Assembly (NCBI RefSeq): GCF_036227105.1 | Contig: NZ_CP109434.1 | Span: forward strand, 5,001 to 69,000 | Direction: 5' to 3' | From: Amycolatopsis sp. NBC_01488 | GTDB taxonomy: Bacteria; Actinomycetota; Actinomycetes; Mycobacteriales; Pseudonocardiaceae | DNA length: 64,000 nucleotides | Shown: one piece after another, positions 38,928 to 46,892 of the stretch | Layout of the letters: each line of letters starts with the position of its first letter | Position numbering within the stretch: position 1 is the first letter of the stretch | Notes under the pieces: model-generated | Database searches by the model: none | What the model saw: the letters and a program-made list of their open reading frames with translations, nothing else | What the model was told of the DNA's origin: nothing | Made by a program: the position numbers and the translations under genes

Positions 38928-39173
38928 ATGGCTGACAACGCTGAGATCCTCGCCGGCCTCGCCGAGATCGTCGAAGAGGTGGCCGGTGTGGCTCAGGACG
39001 ACGTCACCGCCGAGAAGTCGTTCGTGGACGACCTGGACATCGACTCGCTGTCGATGGTCGAGATCGCCGTGCAGGCCGAGGACAAGTTCGGCGTCAAGAT
39101 CCCGGACGACGAGCTCGCCAACCTCAAGACCGTGGGCGACGCCGTCAACTACGTGTCGGCCAACTCCAAGTAA
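38928..39173 (+). CDS. acpP: Acyl carrier protein
   Basis: An 81-residue acidic four-helix carrier. Ser40 in LDIDSLSMVE is the phosphopantetheine attachment site. Start ATG 38928 is preceded by GAGAAGGGAA. It shuttles fatty acyl chains among the FabD/FabH/FabF enzymes encoded around it. Confidence 0.97.
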   Translation: MADNAEILAGLAEIVEEVAGVAQDDVTAEKSFVDDLDIDSLSMVEIAVQAEDKFGVKIPDDELANLKTVGDAVNYVSANSK

Positions 39174-39200
39174 GTCTGTTCCCTCCTTGAGGAGACTCCC

Positions 39201-40451
39201 ATGAGCAACATCGACGTCGTGATCACCGGTCTCGGCGCCACCACACCGCTCGGCGGGGACGTGACGTCCACCTGGGACGGTCTGCTGGCCGGGCGGAGCG
39301 GGATCCGGGCGATCGAGGCCGACTGGGTCGAGGAGCTGCAGCTGCCGGTCAAGATCGGCGGCATGCTGGCCGTCGATCCGTCGGAGGTCCTTCCGCGGGT
39401 GCAGGCCCGCCGGCTGGACCGCTGCGAGCAGGTCGCACTGATCGCCGCCCGCCAGGCGTGGGCCGACGCCGGGTATGCGGAACCGACGGACGAGCACACC
39501 GACGTCGACCCCGACCGCCTCGGCGTGTCGATCGGCACCGGCGTCGGCGGCCCGGTCACCCTGCTCACCCAGAACGACCTGTTGCACCAGCAGGGTCTCC
39601 GCAAGGTGTCGCCGCTGACCGTGCCGATGCTGATGCCGAACGGCCCGGCCGCGCACGTGGGCATCGACCTGAAGGCGCGGGCCGGGGTGCATTCCCCGGC
39701 CTCGGCCTGCGCTTCGGGTGCCGAAGGCATCGCGAGCGGGGTGGAGATGATCCGCTCCGGGCGTGCGGACGTCGTGGTCGCTGGTGGTGCCGAAGCGTGC
39801 ATCCACCCGATCACGCTGGCCGGGTTCGCCCAGGCCCGCACCGTGTCCACGCGCAACGACGACCCGGCGAGCGCGTCGCGGCCGTTCGACGCGAGCCGCG
39901 ACGGCTTCGTCCTCGGCGAGGGCTCCGGCGTGGTCATCCTCGAGCGGGCGGACCAGGCGAAGGCCCGCGGAGCGCGGATCTACGCGACGATCGCCGGGCA
40001 CGGCATCACCTCGGACGCCTACCACATCACGGGCAACCACCCCGAGGGCATCGGCCAGATCGCCGCGATGCGCGCGGCGATGAAGATGGCCGGCGTGACG
40101 CCGGCGGAGGTCGGGCACGTGAACGCCCACGCGACGTCCACTGTGGTCGGTGACATCGGCGAAGCGGCGGCGATCCGCAACGCGGTCGGGGAACACCCGG
40201 TCGTGACGGCGCCGAAGGGCGCGCTGGGCCACCTCGTCGGCGGCGCCGGCGCGGTGGAGGGGATCATCACGATCCTGTCGCTCTACCACGGCATCGTGCC
40301 GGCGACGCTGAACCTGACGGACCTGGACCCGCGGGTGCAGCTGGACGTCGTCTCGGGTGAGGCGCGCAAGGTCGAACTGACCGCGGCGATCAGCAACTCG
40401 TTCGGCTTCGGCGGGCACAACACCGCGCTGCTGTTCACCCCGGCTGCCTGA
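39201..40451 (+). CDS. fabF: Beta-ketoacyl-ACP synthase II
   Basis: A 416-residue elongating condensing enzyme with the Cys-His-His triad: Cys170 in SACASGAEGI, His310 in NAHATST and His344 in ALGHLVGGAG. SNSFGFGGHN near the end is the typical Gly-rich C-terminus. It extends acyl-ACP by two carbons. GAGGAG lies upstream of ATG 39201, 27 bp after acpP. It is the last gene of the operon and ends before a strong terminator. Only one such gene is present here, unlike the kasA-kasB pair of mycobacteria. Confidence 0.96.
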   Translation: MSNIDVVITGLGATTPLGGDVTSTWDGLLAGRSGIRAIEADWVEELQLPVKIGGMLAVDPSEVLPRVQARRLDRCEQVALIAARQAWADAGYAEPTDEHTDVDPDRLGVSIGTGVGGPVTLLTQNDLLHQQGLRKVSPLTVPMLMPNGPAAHVGIDLKARAGVHSPASACASGAEGIASGVEMIRSGRADVVVAGGAEACIHPITLAGFAQARTVSTRNDDPASASRPFDASRDGFVLGEGSGVVILERADQAKARGARIYATIAGHGITSDAYHITGNHPEGIGQIAAMRAAMKMAGVTPAEVGHVNAHATSTVVGDIGEAAAIRNAVGEHPVVTAPKGALGHLVGGAGAVEGIITILSLYHGIVPATLNLTDLDPRVQLDVVSGEARKVELTAAISNSFGFGGHNTALLFTPAA

Positions 40452-40465
40452 GTTCCACCAGCACG

Positions 40466-40497
40466 AAGAAGGGCCCGGCTTCGGCCGGGCCCTTCTT
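40466..40497. terminator. Bidirectional terminator between fabF and the convergent gene
   Basis: A perfect 14-bp stem (AAGAAGGGCCCGGC at 40466-40479, complement at 40484-40497) closed by a TTCG tetraloop. A-rich and T-rich ends on the two sides let it act for both converging genes. Confidence 0.9.
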
Positions 40498-40500
40498 GGT

Positions 40501-41088
40501 TCAGCATTTTTCGTGCTCGGGTGGCGGGCCCTTCTCGACGGAGTCGATCTTCAGGGCGTTGTCCTCGACGATCACCGGCAGCACGAGCCGCCACTTGATG
40601 CACGGCTCGGGGAAATACGTGGGCGCGTCCGCGACGTTCTGCTCGCTCGTGAACCCGACCAGGACTCGCAGCGAGGAGCCGGCGCCGCGCTCGATCCGGT
40701 AGACGAACGCGTTACTGTCCTTTGTGGTGCGGACGCCGTTCTTCCAGTTCGTCGGTGTCTGCTCCGACACGCGCTGGGCGCTGGCCACGCTCGTCCACGC
40801 CTGGTACTCCTTGGCGTTGATGGCGTGGAAGTACTTCACCAGCAGCTCGCGCACGGCCTCGGCCTGCGGGTGCGCCTGCGCGTCGTCGCTCATCCGGACG
40901 GTGCCCGACTCGGCGCCGGCACCGGCCGAGGACGGCGCCGGCTGCGCGGCGGAGGTGTCGTCGGCGGGCTGGTCGGGCCGGCGGTAGAGCTCGCGCGCCA
41001 GCAGGCTGGCGCCCACGGTGAGGGAGAGCACCACGACCACGACGGGTGCCAGCCAGCGCTGGCGGGAGCGGGGAGCTGGGGTGGTCAC
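40501..41088 (-). CDS. Membrane-anchored protein with NTF2-like extracytoplasmic domain (hypothetical)
   Basis: A 195-residue protein. One N-terminal helix (WLAPVVVVVLSLTVGASLLA, about 12-31) after a basic MTTPAPRSRQR start, a Pro/Ser/Ala linker (about 40-65), then a domain of about 120 residues whose opening AVRELLVKYFHAINAKEYQA is typical of NTF2/SnoaL-like folds. Two Cys near the C-terminus (PEPCIKWR and the last residue) may pair. No catalytic residues are recognised. The GTG start has a poor ribosome site. Confidence 0.7.
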   Translation of the reverse strand: MTTPAPRSRQRWLAPVVVVVLSLTVGASLLARELYRRPDQPADDTSAAQPAPSSAGAGAESGTVRMSDDAQAHPQAEAVRELLVKYFHAINAKEYQAWTSVASAQRVSEQTPTNWKNGVRTTKDSNAFVYRIERGAGSSLRVLVGFTSEQNVADAPTYFPEPCIKWRLVLPVIVEDNALKIDSVEKGPPPEHEKC

Positions 41089-41159
41089 CCCGCAGAGCGT
41101 ACCGGCCCGGGCAGGGCACGCCGGTACAGCAGGGTGGGTGCCCGCGCCCGGACGCGGAC

Positions 41160-41198
41160 GGCCCGGCGCGCCGGGATCACCCGTGGTCGCGCCGGGCC
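41160..41198 (-). terminator. Terminator after the DUF3145 gene
   Basis: A perfect 11-bp inverted repeat (GGCCCGGCGCG at 41160-41170, CGCGCCGGGCC at 41188-41198) with a 17-base loop, 26 bases past the DUF3145 stop. There is no T run, so efficiency is uncertain. Confidence 0.5.
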
Positions 41199-41223
41199 GC
41201 CCGCCGGAAGCCGTTCGCCCCGG

Positions 41224-41727
41224 TCAGCCGACCTGGTGCAACCAGGTCACCGGTGCGCCGTCGCCGGCGTGGCGGTAGGGCTCGAGCGCCTCGTCCCAGC
41301 TCGCGGCGAGGAGCTCGTCGAGCTTGTGCGCGAGCGACTCACCTCCGCGGGTCATGGCGACGAGCGCGCGCAGCTGGTCTTCGCCCACCACGATGTCGCC
41401 GTTGGCGCTGGTCCGCCCGTGCCACAGGCCGAGGCCGGGCGCGAAGCAGAACCGTTCGCCGTCGACGCCCGCGCTGGGCTCTTCGGTGACCTCGAACCGA
41501 ATCATCGGCCACGCCTTGAGCGCCGCCGCCAGTTTGGCGCCGGAGCCCGCGGGCGCGCGCCAGCCGCACTCGGCGCGAAGCTGACCCGGACTGGCCGGCT
41601 GCGCCGTCCACTTCAGGTCAACGCGGGCACCCAGGGTGCCCGAAATGGCCCACTCGACGTGCGGACACACCGCAGACGGCGACGAGTGGACGTACACCAC
41701 ACCTCGGGTGCTGCCACGGGTGCTCAC
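41224..41727 (-). CDS. DUF3145 family protein
   Basis: A 167-residue protein of an actinobacterial family of unknown function, which I recall as a frequent neighbour of fabF. It begins TRGVVYVHSSPSAVCPHVEW and includes GWRAPAGSGAKLAAALKAWP and an internal FCFAPGLGLWHGRT. No membrane helix or signal peptide. GTG 41727 has GGAGG five bases upstream. Conserved linkage suggests a tie to lipid synthesis, which is inference only. Confidence 0.82.
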   Translation of the reverse strand: MSTRGSTRGVVYVHSSPSAVCPHVEWAISGTLGARVDLKWTAQPASPGQLRAECGWRAPAGSGAKLAAALKAWPMIRFEVTEEPSAGVDGERFCFAPGLGLWHGRTSANGDIVVGEDQLRALVAMTRGGESLAHKLDELLAASWDEALEPYRHAGDGAPVTWLHQVG

Positions 41728-41999
41728 TGCTACCTCCGCTTGTTGCTCGACGAGGGACGTCTTCCCCTACGCCCTACTCCGAGCTGCAGCGCGGCCTCAG
41801 TGCGGCTCCCGAATGCCGCCTCCGATGCGTTGTAGCACATTCTGCACCCCAACCGTGCTGTTTGGCCACACGAACACCACAAGTCACCCGGGGCACCACT
41901 TTCGGAGGGCACGCGGCCGCGTCGTCCCCGTGTCGCACGGTTCCTTGCGCCGGGCGCGCTAGCGTGATGACCCGGAACGACGAGCAGGGAGGGATTTCG

Positions 42000-44132
42000 G
42001 TGCGACTGGTGCGCCTGGAGCGGCAGCAGTCCCGGGTGGCCGACGACGTCCGGGCGGCACTGGCGTCCCTCGGCCGTGGCAGCACCGTCATCGGCGGGAT
42101 CGCCCTGGTCGGCGTCGGCTCGGTGACCGAGCGCCCGATCGAGGCGGTGGTCCTGCTCCCCCACGGGGTGATCATCGTGATCGGCGTGGACCTCCCGGAC
42201 CCGGCGCTGCGGCTGGAAGCCCCGCTGGGAGCGGCGTGGAAGGCCGACGGCTGGCCACTGATCGCCGACGACGACGCGATCAACCCGGCGACGGAGGCAC
42301 TGGACATCTCCCAGGCGTGCGAGCAGCGGATCCTTTCCCTGGTCCCGGGCACCGCGCCGGTGGGGACGATCGTCGCGGTAGGACCGTACGTGGAGACGGT
42401 CGACCAGCCGGCGGGCGACCTGGCGGGCCCGGTCCGGGTCCTGCACCCGACCCCGACGACGATGCTGGCGGCGACGGTCTCGCTGGCCACGGCGCACCGG
42501 CCCCGGTCGGTCGACCAGGTGCGGGCGCTGATCCGCGGGCTGGCACCGGATGCCCCGGAGTTTTCGGACGACATCCTGGTGGGAGAGGGTTTCAGCCGCT
42601 TCACGGACGACTCGCCACCGGAGTCCCTTTGGGACAGTGCGCCGCCGGTGCCCGAGCAAGCGGCAGCCCCGGCCCCGGGCAAGGCAGGCCCGGTAGCGGG
42701 TTCGGCGGTGGCCGGTCCCCCGGTCGCGGCCCGTTCGGACGGCGCGGGAGCGGGGCCGGCCGTTTGGCAGACCAAAACCCCGGCTTCGCCCGATCCCGCA
42801 CCGGCCCCCAGCGAAGGGCCCACCGAGCCGGAGTCCGCTCCTGTCGCTGACTCGGAGGACCACGGGCCGACGCCCGCCTCTGCCGGAGTTCCGGGGCGCA
42901 CCGAACCGGCGCTCGCACCTACCGAAGACTCGGAATCCACCGAGCCAACGCTCACCTCTGCCGCAAACCCAGACGCCACCGAACCGACCCTCGCCGCCGC
43001 CGAAAACCCCGAGCCCACCAAACCGACGCTCGCTGCCGCCGGAGTTCCGGGGCCCACCGAACCGGCGCCCACCTCCACCGCAAACCCCGAGCCGACCGGA
43101 TCCCCGGCCGAAGAACCCGCGCCCGAAGCGGATCTCGCCAACTCCCCCGAAGAGCCGGCTGCCGCGGCGCCCGCCGGGCCTGCGCACACTCGCGCCGAGA
43201 ACTCGGGGCCCGCCGAACCTCGGCTCAGCCCGGCCGCAAGTTCCGGAACGCCAGCCGCGGAAGCGGATCCCGCAGGCTCCTCCGCGCTTTCCGCCGACTC
43301 CGAGCGCACCGAAGTACTCCCCTCTCCCCCACGCGACAGGGCTCGACCCGGCTCCGCCCAGCAGAGTGACACCGAACGAACCGAGAATCTCGCCTTCCCC
43401 GCCGAGCCCGGACCGGCCGAACCCAAGCCGAACCCACCCCGGCCCGTCACGCTCGGCCAGATCACCCTGCCCCCGGAGCCCGAACCGCGCGCGTTCCCCA
43501 CTCCGCGCCCCGCGCCCCGCGAAGCCTCGACCTCGAAGACCGTCCGCTGGCTCCCCTTGGCCGCCATCGGTCTGCTGGTCGCTCTCGTCGTCGCCGCGAT
43601 CGCCGTTGCCACCTCGGGGGATGACACCGTCTCCGCGCCCACCGGGCCGCCCACACCCGCGACCCAGCCGCCGCCGCAGAGCTCGACGGCTCCCGCGCAG
43701 AGCCTCCAGTTCTCCCTGCGCGCCGCCGACCACGACCAGCGGTGCGCCTCCCACGCCTTCGGGGACGCCCAGGCCAGCCTGCAGCAGACCAGCTGCTCCG
43801 GCGTCCGGCGCGCCTCCTACGCCGCCACCGTCGACGGGCGGGGCGCCGCTGTCACCGTCGGGATCGTCGAGTTCCCCGATGCCGCGCAGGCCGCCGCCTT
43901 CAAGACCGTGGCCGACACTCCCGGCGGGGGCGGGATCCTCGACCTCGCCTCCGAGACCGGCACGTGGGGCGCCACGCCCGCGCCGCGCTTCGAAAACGCC
44001 GCCTACACCTCGAAGGTCGAGGGCACGTCCGTGCGGCTCGTGCAGGCGGTCTGGGCGCCGGGACCGTCCACTCCGGACGATCCCGGCCTGGCCAGGGCCG
44101 CGAAAGCCGCCCTGGACCTGCCCGCGCAGTGA
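42000..44132 (+). CDS. Large single-pass membrane protein with Pro/Ala/Glu-rich spacer (hypothetical)
   Basis: A 710-residue protein. Residues 1 to about 190 form a soluble domain (RLVRLERQQSRVADDVRAAL, then IEAVVLLPHGVIIVIGVDLP) resembling nuclease-like NERD folds only loosely. About 200-510 is low-complexity Pro/Ala/Glu/Thr sequence with degenerate repeats of about 15 residues such as EPTLAAAENPEPTKP. One helix (PLAAIGLLVALVVAAIAVAT) lies near 518-540. The extracytoplasmic C-terminus of about 150 residues has two Cys and resembles small lipoprotein-type sensor domains. GTG 42000 is chosen because GGGAGG lies seven bases upstream. Function is unknown; a spacer-tethered envelope protein is the best description. 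Confidence 0.72.
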   Translation: MRLVRLERQQSRVADDVRAALASLGRGSTVIGGIALVGVGSVTERPIEAVVLLPHGVIIVIGVDLPDPALRLEAPLGAAWKADGWPLIADDDAINPATEALDISQACEQRILSLVPGTAPVGTIVAVGPYVETVDQPAGDLAGPVRVLHPTPTTMLAATVSLATAHRPRSVDQVRALIRGLAPDAPEFSDDILVGEGFSRFTDDSPPESLWDSAPPVPEQAAAPAPGKAGPVAGSAVAGPPVAARSDGAGAGPAVWQTKTPASPDPAPAPSEGPTEPESAPVADSEDHGPTPASAGVPGRTEPALAPTEDSESTEPTLTSAANPDATEPTLAAAENPEPTKPTLAAAGVPGPTEPAPTSTANPEPTGSPAEEPAPEADLANSPEEPAAAAPAGPAHTRAENSGPAEPRLSPAASSGTPAAEADPAGSSALSADSERTEVLPSPPRDRARPGSAQQSDTERTENLAFPAEPGPAEPKPNPPRPVTLGQITLPPEPEPRAFPTPRPAPREASTSKTVRWLPLAAIGLLVALVVAAIAVATSGDDTVSAPTGPPTPATQPPPQSSTAPAQSLQFSLRAADHDQRCASHAFGDAQASLQQTSCSGVRRASYAATVDGRGAAVTVGIVEFPDAAQAAAFKTVADTPGGGGILDLASETGTWGATPAPRFENAAYTSKVEGTSVRLVQAVWAPGPSTPDDPGLARAAKAALDLPAQ

Positions 44133-44133
44133 C

Positions 44134-45528
44134 TCAGAGGCCGTACGCCTCCAGCAGCCGCAGCCAGACCTCGCTGATCGTCGGGAACGACGGCACCGCG
44201 TGCCACAGCCGGTCGAGCGGGACCTCGGCGACGATCGCGATCGTCGCCGAGTGCAGCAGCTCCGAGACGTCCTGGCCGACGAACGTCACGCCGAGCAGGA
44301 CGTTCCGCTCGGTGTCGACGACCATCCGGGCCTTGCCGGTGTAGCCGTCCGCGTGCAGCGACGAGCCCGCCACCGCGATGTCGATGTCGACGACGCGGTC
44401 GGCCGAGCCGGGCCGCGCGTCCGCCAGGCCGACGGCCGCGACCTCCGGGTCGGTGAACACCACCTGCGGCACCGCGTGGTGGTCGGCGGTGGCGGTGAAG
44501 CGGCTCCACGGCTCCGAGGACACCGGCGTGCCCGCGGCCAGCGCCGCCACCGTGTCGCCCGCCGCGCGGGCGCCGTACTTGCCCTGGTGGGTCAGCGGGG
44601 CGCGGCCGGTGACGTCGCCCGCCGCGAACAGCCAGTCACCGTCCACTGCGGACACCCGGCCGGTGTCGTCGACCTCCAGCGCGTGACCGGGCTCGACGCC
44701 GAACGCCTCGAGCCCGAGCCCGGCCGTCGCGGGCCGGCGGCCGGTCGCCACGAGGAACTCGTCGACGACGAGCCGCTCGCCGTCCTTGAGCACCACCTCG
44801 GTCCCGTTCCCGGTGTCGGACACCTCGGAAACGCCCGACTCCGTGTGCACGTACACGCCGGCTTCGCGCAGCCCGTGCAGCACGAGGTCGCCGGCGAACG
44901 CGGCGTTGCGCGGCAGCGGCCGCTCGCCGGTGATCACCAGGTGGACCTCCGAGCCCAGCGACGCGAACGCCTGCGCCATCTCGACGCCGACCACCCCGCC
45001 CCCGAGCACGCCCAGCCGGCGCGGCACCGACTCCGCCGACGTCGCCTCGCGCGAACCCCACGGCCGGATCGTGTCGAGCCCGGGGATCGACGGCGTGCTC
45101 GGCACGCTGCCGGTGCACACGATCACCGCGTGCCGCGCGGTCAGCACGCGGCCGTCGTCGAGGGTCACCTCCCGCTCGCCGCTGAGCGCGCCGTGGCCGC
45201 GGATCGGCTCGATGCCGGCGCCGCGGGCCCACTCGACCTGCCCCGAGTCGTCGCCCTTGCCGGTGAACCAGTCCCGGCGCGCGAAGACCGCCGCGGGGTC
45301 GAGCCGGTCACCGACCGGCACGCCGGGGATCCGCTTCGCCGCGGCCAGGAGGTTTCCCGGCCGCAGCAACGCCTTGCTCGGGATGCAGGCCCAGTAGGAG
45401 CACTCGCCACCGAAGCGCTCGTGCTCGACGAGGGCGACCTTGAGGCCTCCGCGGGCCGCCCGCTCGGCGGCCACCTCCCCCACCGGACCCGCGCCGATCA
45501 CCACTACGTCAAAAGTCTGTCCAGACAT
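44134..45528 (-). CDS. NAD(P)/FAD-dependent oxidoreductase (class I pyridine nucleotide-disulfide reductase family)
   Basis: A 464-residue flavoprotein. The N-terminal FAD motif is VVVIGAGPVGEVAAE, the redox disulfide motif GGECSYWACIPSK keeps the C-x4-C spacing, the NAD(P) motif is GVLGGGVVGVEMAQ, FAAGDVTG is the second FAD site, and there is a C-terminal dimer domain. In lipoamide dehydrogenase the catalytic His precedes PTxxE near the C-terminus; here the aligned residue is Phe (SFPTISE), so ordinary dithiol-disulfide exchange is questionable. The substrate is unknown. The gene is 1 bp past the convergent membrane-protein gene. Confidence 0.87.
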   Translation of the reverse strand: MSGQTFDVVVIGAGPVGEVAAERAARGGLKVALVEHERFGGECSYWACIPSKALLRPGNLLAAAKRIPGVPVGDRLDPAAVFARRDWFTGKGDDSGQVEWARGAGIEPIRGHGALSGEREVTLDDGRVLTARHAVIVCTGSVPSTPSIPGLDTIRPWGSREATSAESVPRRLGVLGGGVVGVEMAQAFASLGSEVHLVITGERPLPRNAAFAGDLVLHGLREAGVYVHTESGVSEVSDTGNGTEVVLKDGERLVVDEFLVATGRRPATAGLGLEAFGVEPGHALEVDDTGRVSAVDGDWLFAAGDVTGRAPLTHQGKYGARAAGDTVAALAAGTPVSSEPWSRFTATADHHAVPQVVFTDPEVAAVGLADARPGSADRVVDIDIAVAGSSLHADGYTGKARMVVDTERNVLLGVTFVGQDVSELLHSATIAIVAEVPLDRLWHAVPSFPTISEVWLRLLEAYGL

Positions 45529-45664
45529 GGCTTCAGCGCACACCACCACGCGAGTTCGCGCAAGCCAGCGGCTATCCTCGTCTCCGAAGCTGCAGGACAT
45601 CGGCGGCCCGGGTGCCGTCGGCCCGGTGCGCGCGAATACCACGTTCGAGCACGGGAGGTTTGTC

Positions 45665-46138
45665 GTGGCCAAGAACACGGCTGTGCGGGTCCTGGACGAT
45701 CTCACCGGCGAGCCCGCCGCCGAGACCGTCGGGTTCGGGATCGACGGCGTCGACTACGACATCGACCTCTCCTTCGCCAACGCCGACGCACTGCGTGAGC
45801 TGCTGCAGCGCTACGCCGACGCGGGTCGCCGCACCGGCGGCCGCAAGCGCCGGCCGCGGATCGTCCCGGGCGCGAAGCGGCCACGGGCGAAGGCGGCCCC
45901 GAAGACGGCGAAGGCGTCCACCAAGACCACCAAGACCACCAAGACCGCGAAGGCCGAGCCCAAGGCCACCACGACCCGCGCGAAGGCGGCGGCGAAGGCC
46001 ACGTCGGCCCGCGCGAAGACCACTAAGGCCGAGCCGGTGAAGACCACCCGCACCCGCAAGGCGGCGGAGCCGAAGAAGACCACCCGCGCGACCGCGCCGA
46101 AGGTCCCGGGCGTCACGTTCTCGGCGGCCGAGAAGTAG
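45665..46138 (+). CDS. Lsr2-like N-terminal domain fused to histone H1-like basic tail
   Basis: A 157-residue nucleoid-type protein. Residues 1 to about 65 (AKNTAVRVLDDLTGEPAAET, then VDYDIDLSFANADALRELLQ and YADAGRRTGGRKRR) match the Lsr2 dimerisation domain and basic linker. Instead of the Lsr2 C-terminal DNA-binding domain, with its WARxxGxxVxxRGRIP core, residues 66-157 are Lys/Ala/Thr/Arg-rich with repeats such as TKTTKTTKTAKAEPKATTTR, like histone H1 or the tail of mycobacterial HupB. DNA bridging with non-specific tail binding is a reasonable guess. GTG 45665 has GGAGG six bases upstream. Confidence 0.88.
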   Translation: MAKNTAVRVLDDLTGEPAAETVGFGIDGVDYDIDLSFANADALRELLQRYADAGRRTGGRKRRPRIVPGAKRPRAKAAPKTAKASTKTTKTTKTAKAEPKATTTRAKAAAKATSARAKTTKAEPVKTTRTRKAAEPKKTTRATAPKVPGVTFSAAEK

Positions 46139-46160
46139 CTCCACAGTAGACAGACGTGCG

Positions 46161-46892
46161 TCAAGCCGCGCGCTGGGCACCGTCCGCGTGCCACGCCGGG
46201 TACCGGTACCGCGTGTGGAGCAGTGCGCGCTGCCGCGTCAGCTCGGCGGCGGACGGCGGGCGCGGCACGAACGTCCCGAGGATCTGTGACGCCGCCGCCC
46301 GCACCGCCGCTTCGACCGACGGGAACCCGGGACGCAGCCCGTGCTCGGCCAGCGAGGCGACCGGGCTGCGGTGGGAGTCGAGCGGCCGCGGGTCCGGCGG
46401 CGCGCTCGTCAGGTAGCGCCCGACCAGCGACGCCGACGTCTCGACCAGCAACGTCGAATGCGCCAGCAGCCCGCCCTTGGTGCGGAACACGGCGAAGCCG
46501 CACAGCTTCGCGTCCTCGACGAACAGGCCGCGGTCGCCGATCCGGGGCACCAGGCCGAGCTGGTCGACGGCGGCGCTCATCACCTTGCCGAGCGTCTCCA
46601 GCGGCCGATCGGCCGGGCCGGGCAGGACCAGCGTCACGTTCAGGTTGCCCGGGTCGTGGAACACGGTGCCGCCGCCGCTGGCCCGCCGCAGCACCGGGAC
46701 GGCGTCACGCTCGCACTCCGAAACGCGCACCTCGCGCGCGATCCGCTGGCCGCGCCCCACCACGACGCAAACCGGGTTGCGCCAGAGCCACAGCACCGGT
46801 GACTCGGGCGCAACCCGGAGGAGCGCTTCGTCGAACGCGAGGTTCTCGGCGGGGTCGGTGAACGCGGCACGCACATCCGACCCGGTCGTCAT
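46161..46892 (-). CDS. Lipoate-protein ligase A family protein
   Basis: A 243-residue protein of the BPL/LplA/LipB superfamily. LRRASGGGTVFHDPGNLNVT matches the ligase motif RRxSGGGxVxHDxGNxN, and DAKLCGFAVFRTKGGLLAHS matches the segment with the acyl-AMP-binding Lys (KxSG...KGxLLxHGTLL). It should attach lipoate or octanoate to carrier proteins. The separate C-terminal accessory domain of E. coli LplA is missing, so it may need a partner or act as a transferase. Its ATG overlaps the pntB stop (ATGA), placing it in the pnt operon. It converges on the Lsr2-like gene with a 22-bp gap. Confidence 0.85.
   Translation of the reverse strand: MTTGSDVRAAFTDPAENLAFDEALLRVAPESPVLWLWRNPVCVVVGRGQRIAREVRVSECERDAVPVLRRASGGGTVFHDPGNLNVTLVLPGPADRPLETLGKVMSAAVDQLGLVPRIGDRGLFVEDAKLCGFAVFRTKGGLLAHSTLLVETSASLVGRYLTSAPPDPRPLDSHRSPVASLAEHGLRPGFPSVEAAVRAAASQILGTFVPRPPSAAELTRQRALLHTRYRYPAWHADGAQRAA

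Noticed and set aside
36969..40418. An 1149-codon minus-strand frame opposite the fab operon
   Set aside because: It spans several genes antisense in the same mirror frame, without ribosome site or recognisable domain.
41730..43754. A 674-codon minus-strand frame with RFGG-type repeats
   Set aside because: The repeats mirror the Pro/Ala/Glu-rich codons of the plus-strand membrane protein, which has the better ribosome site and a normal membrane helix.
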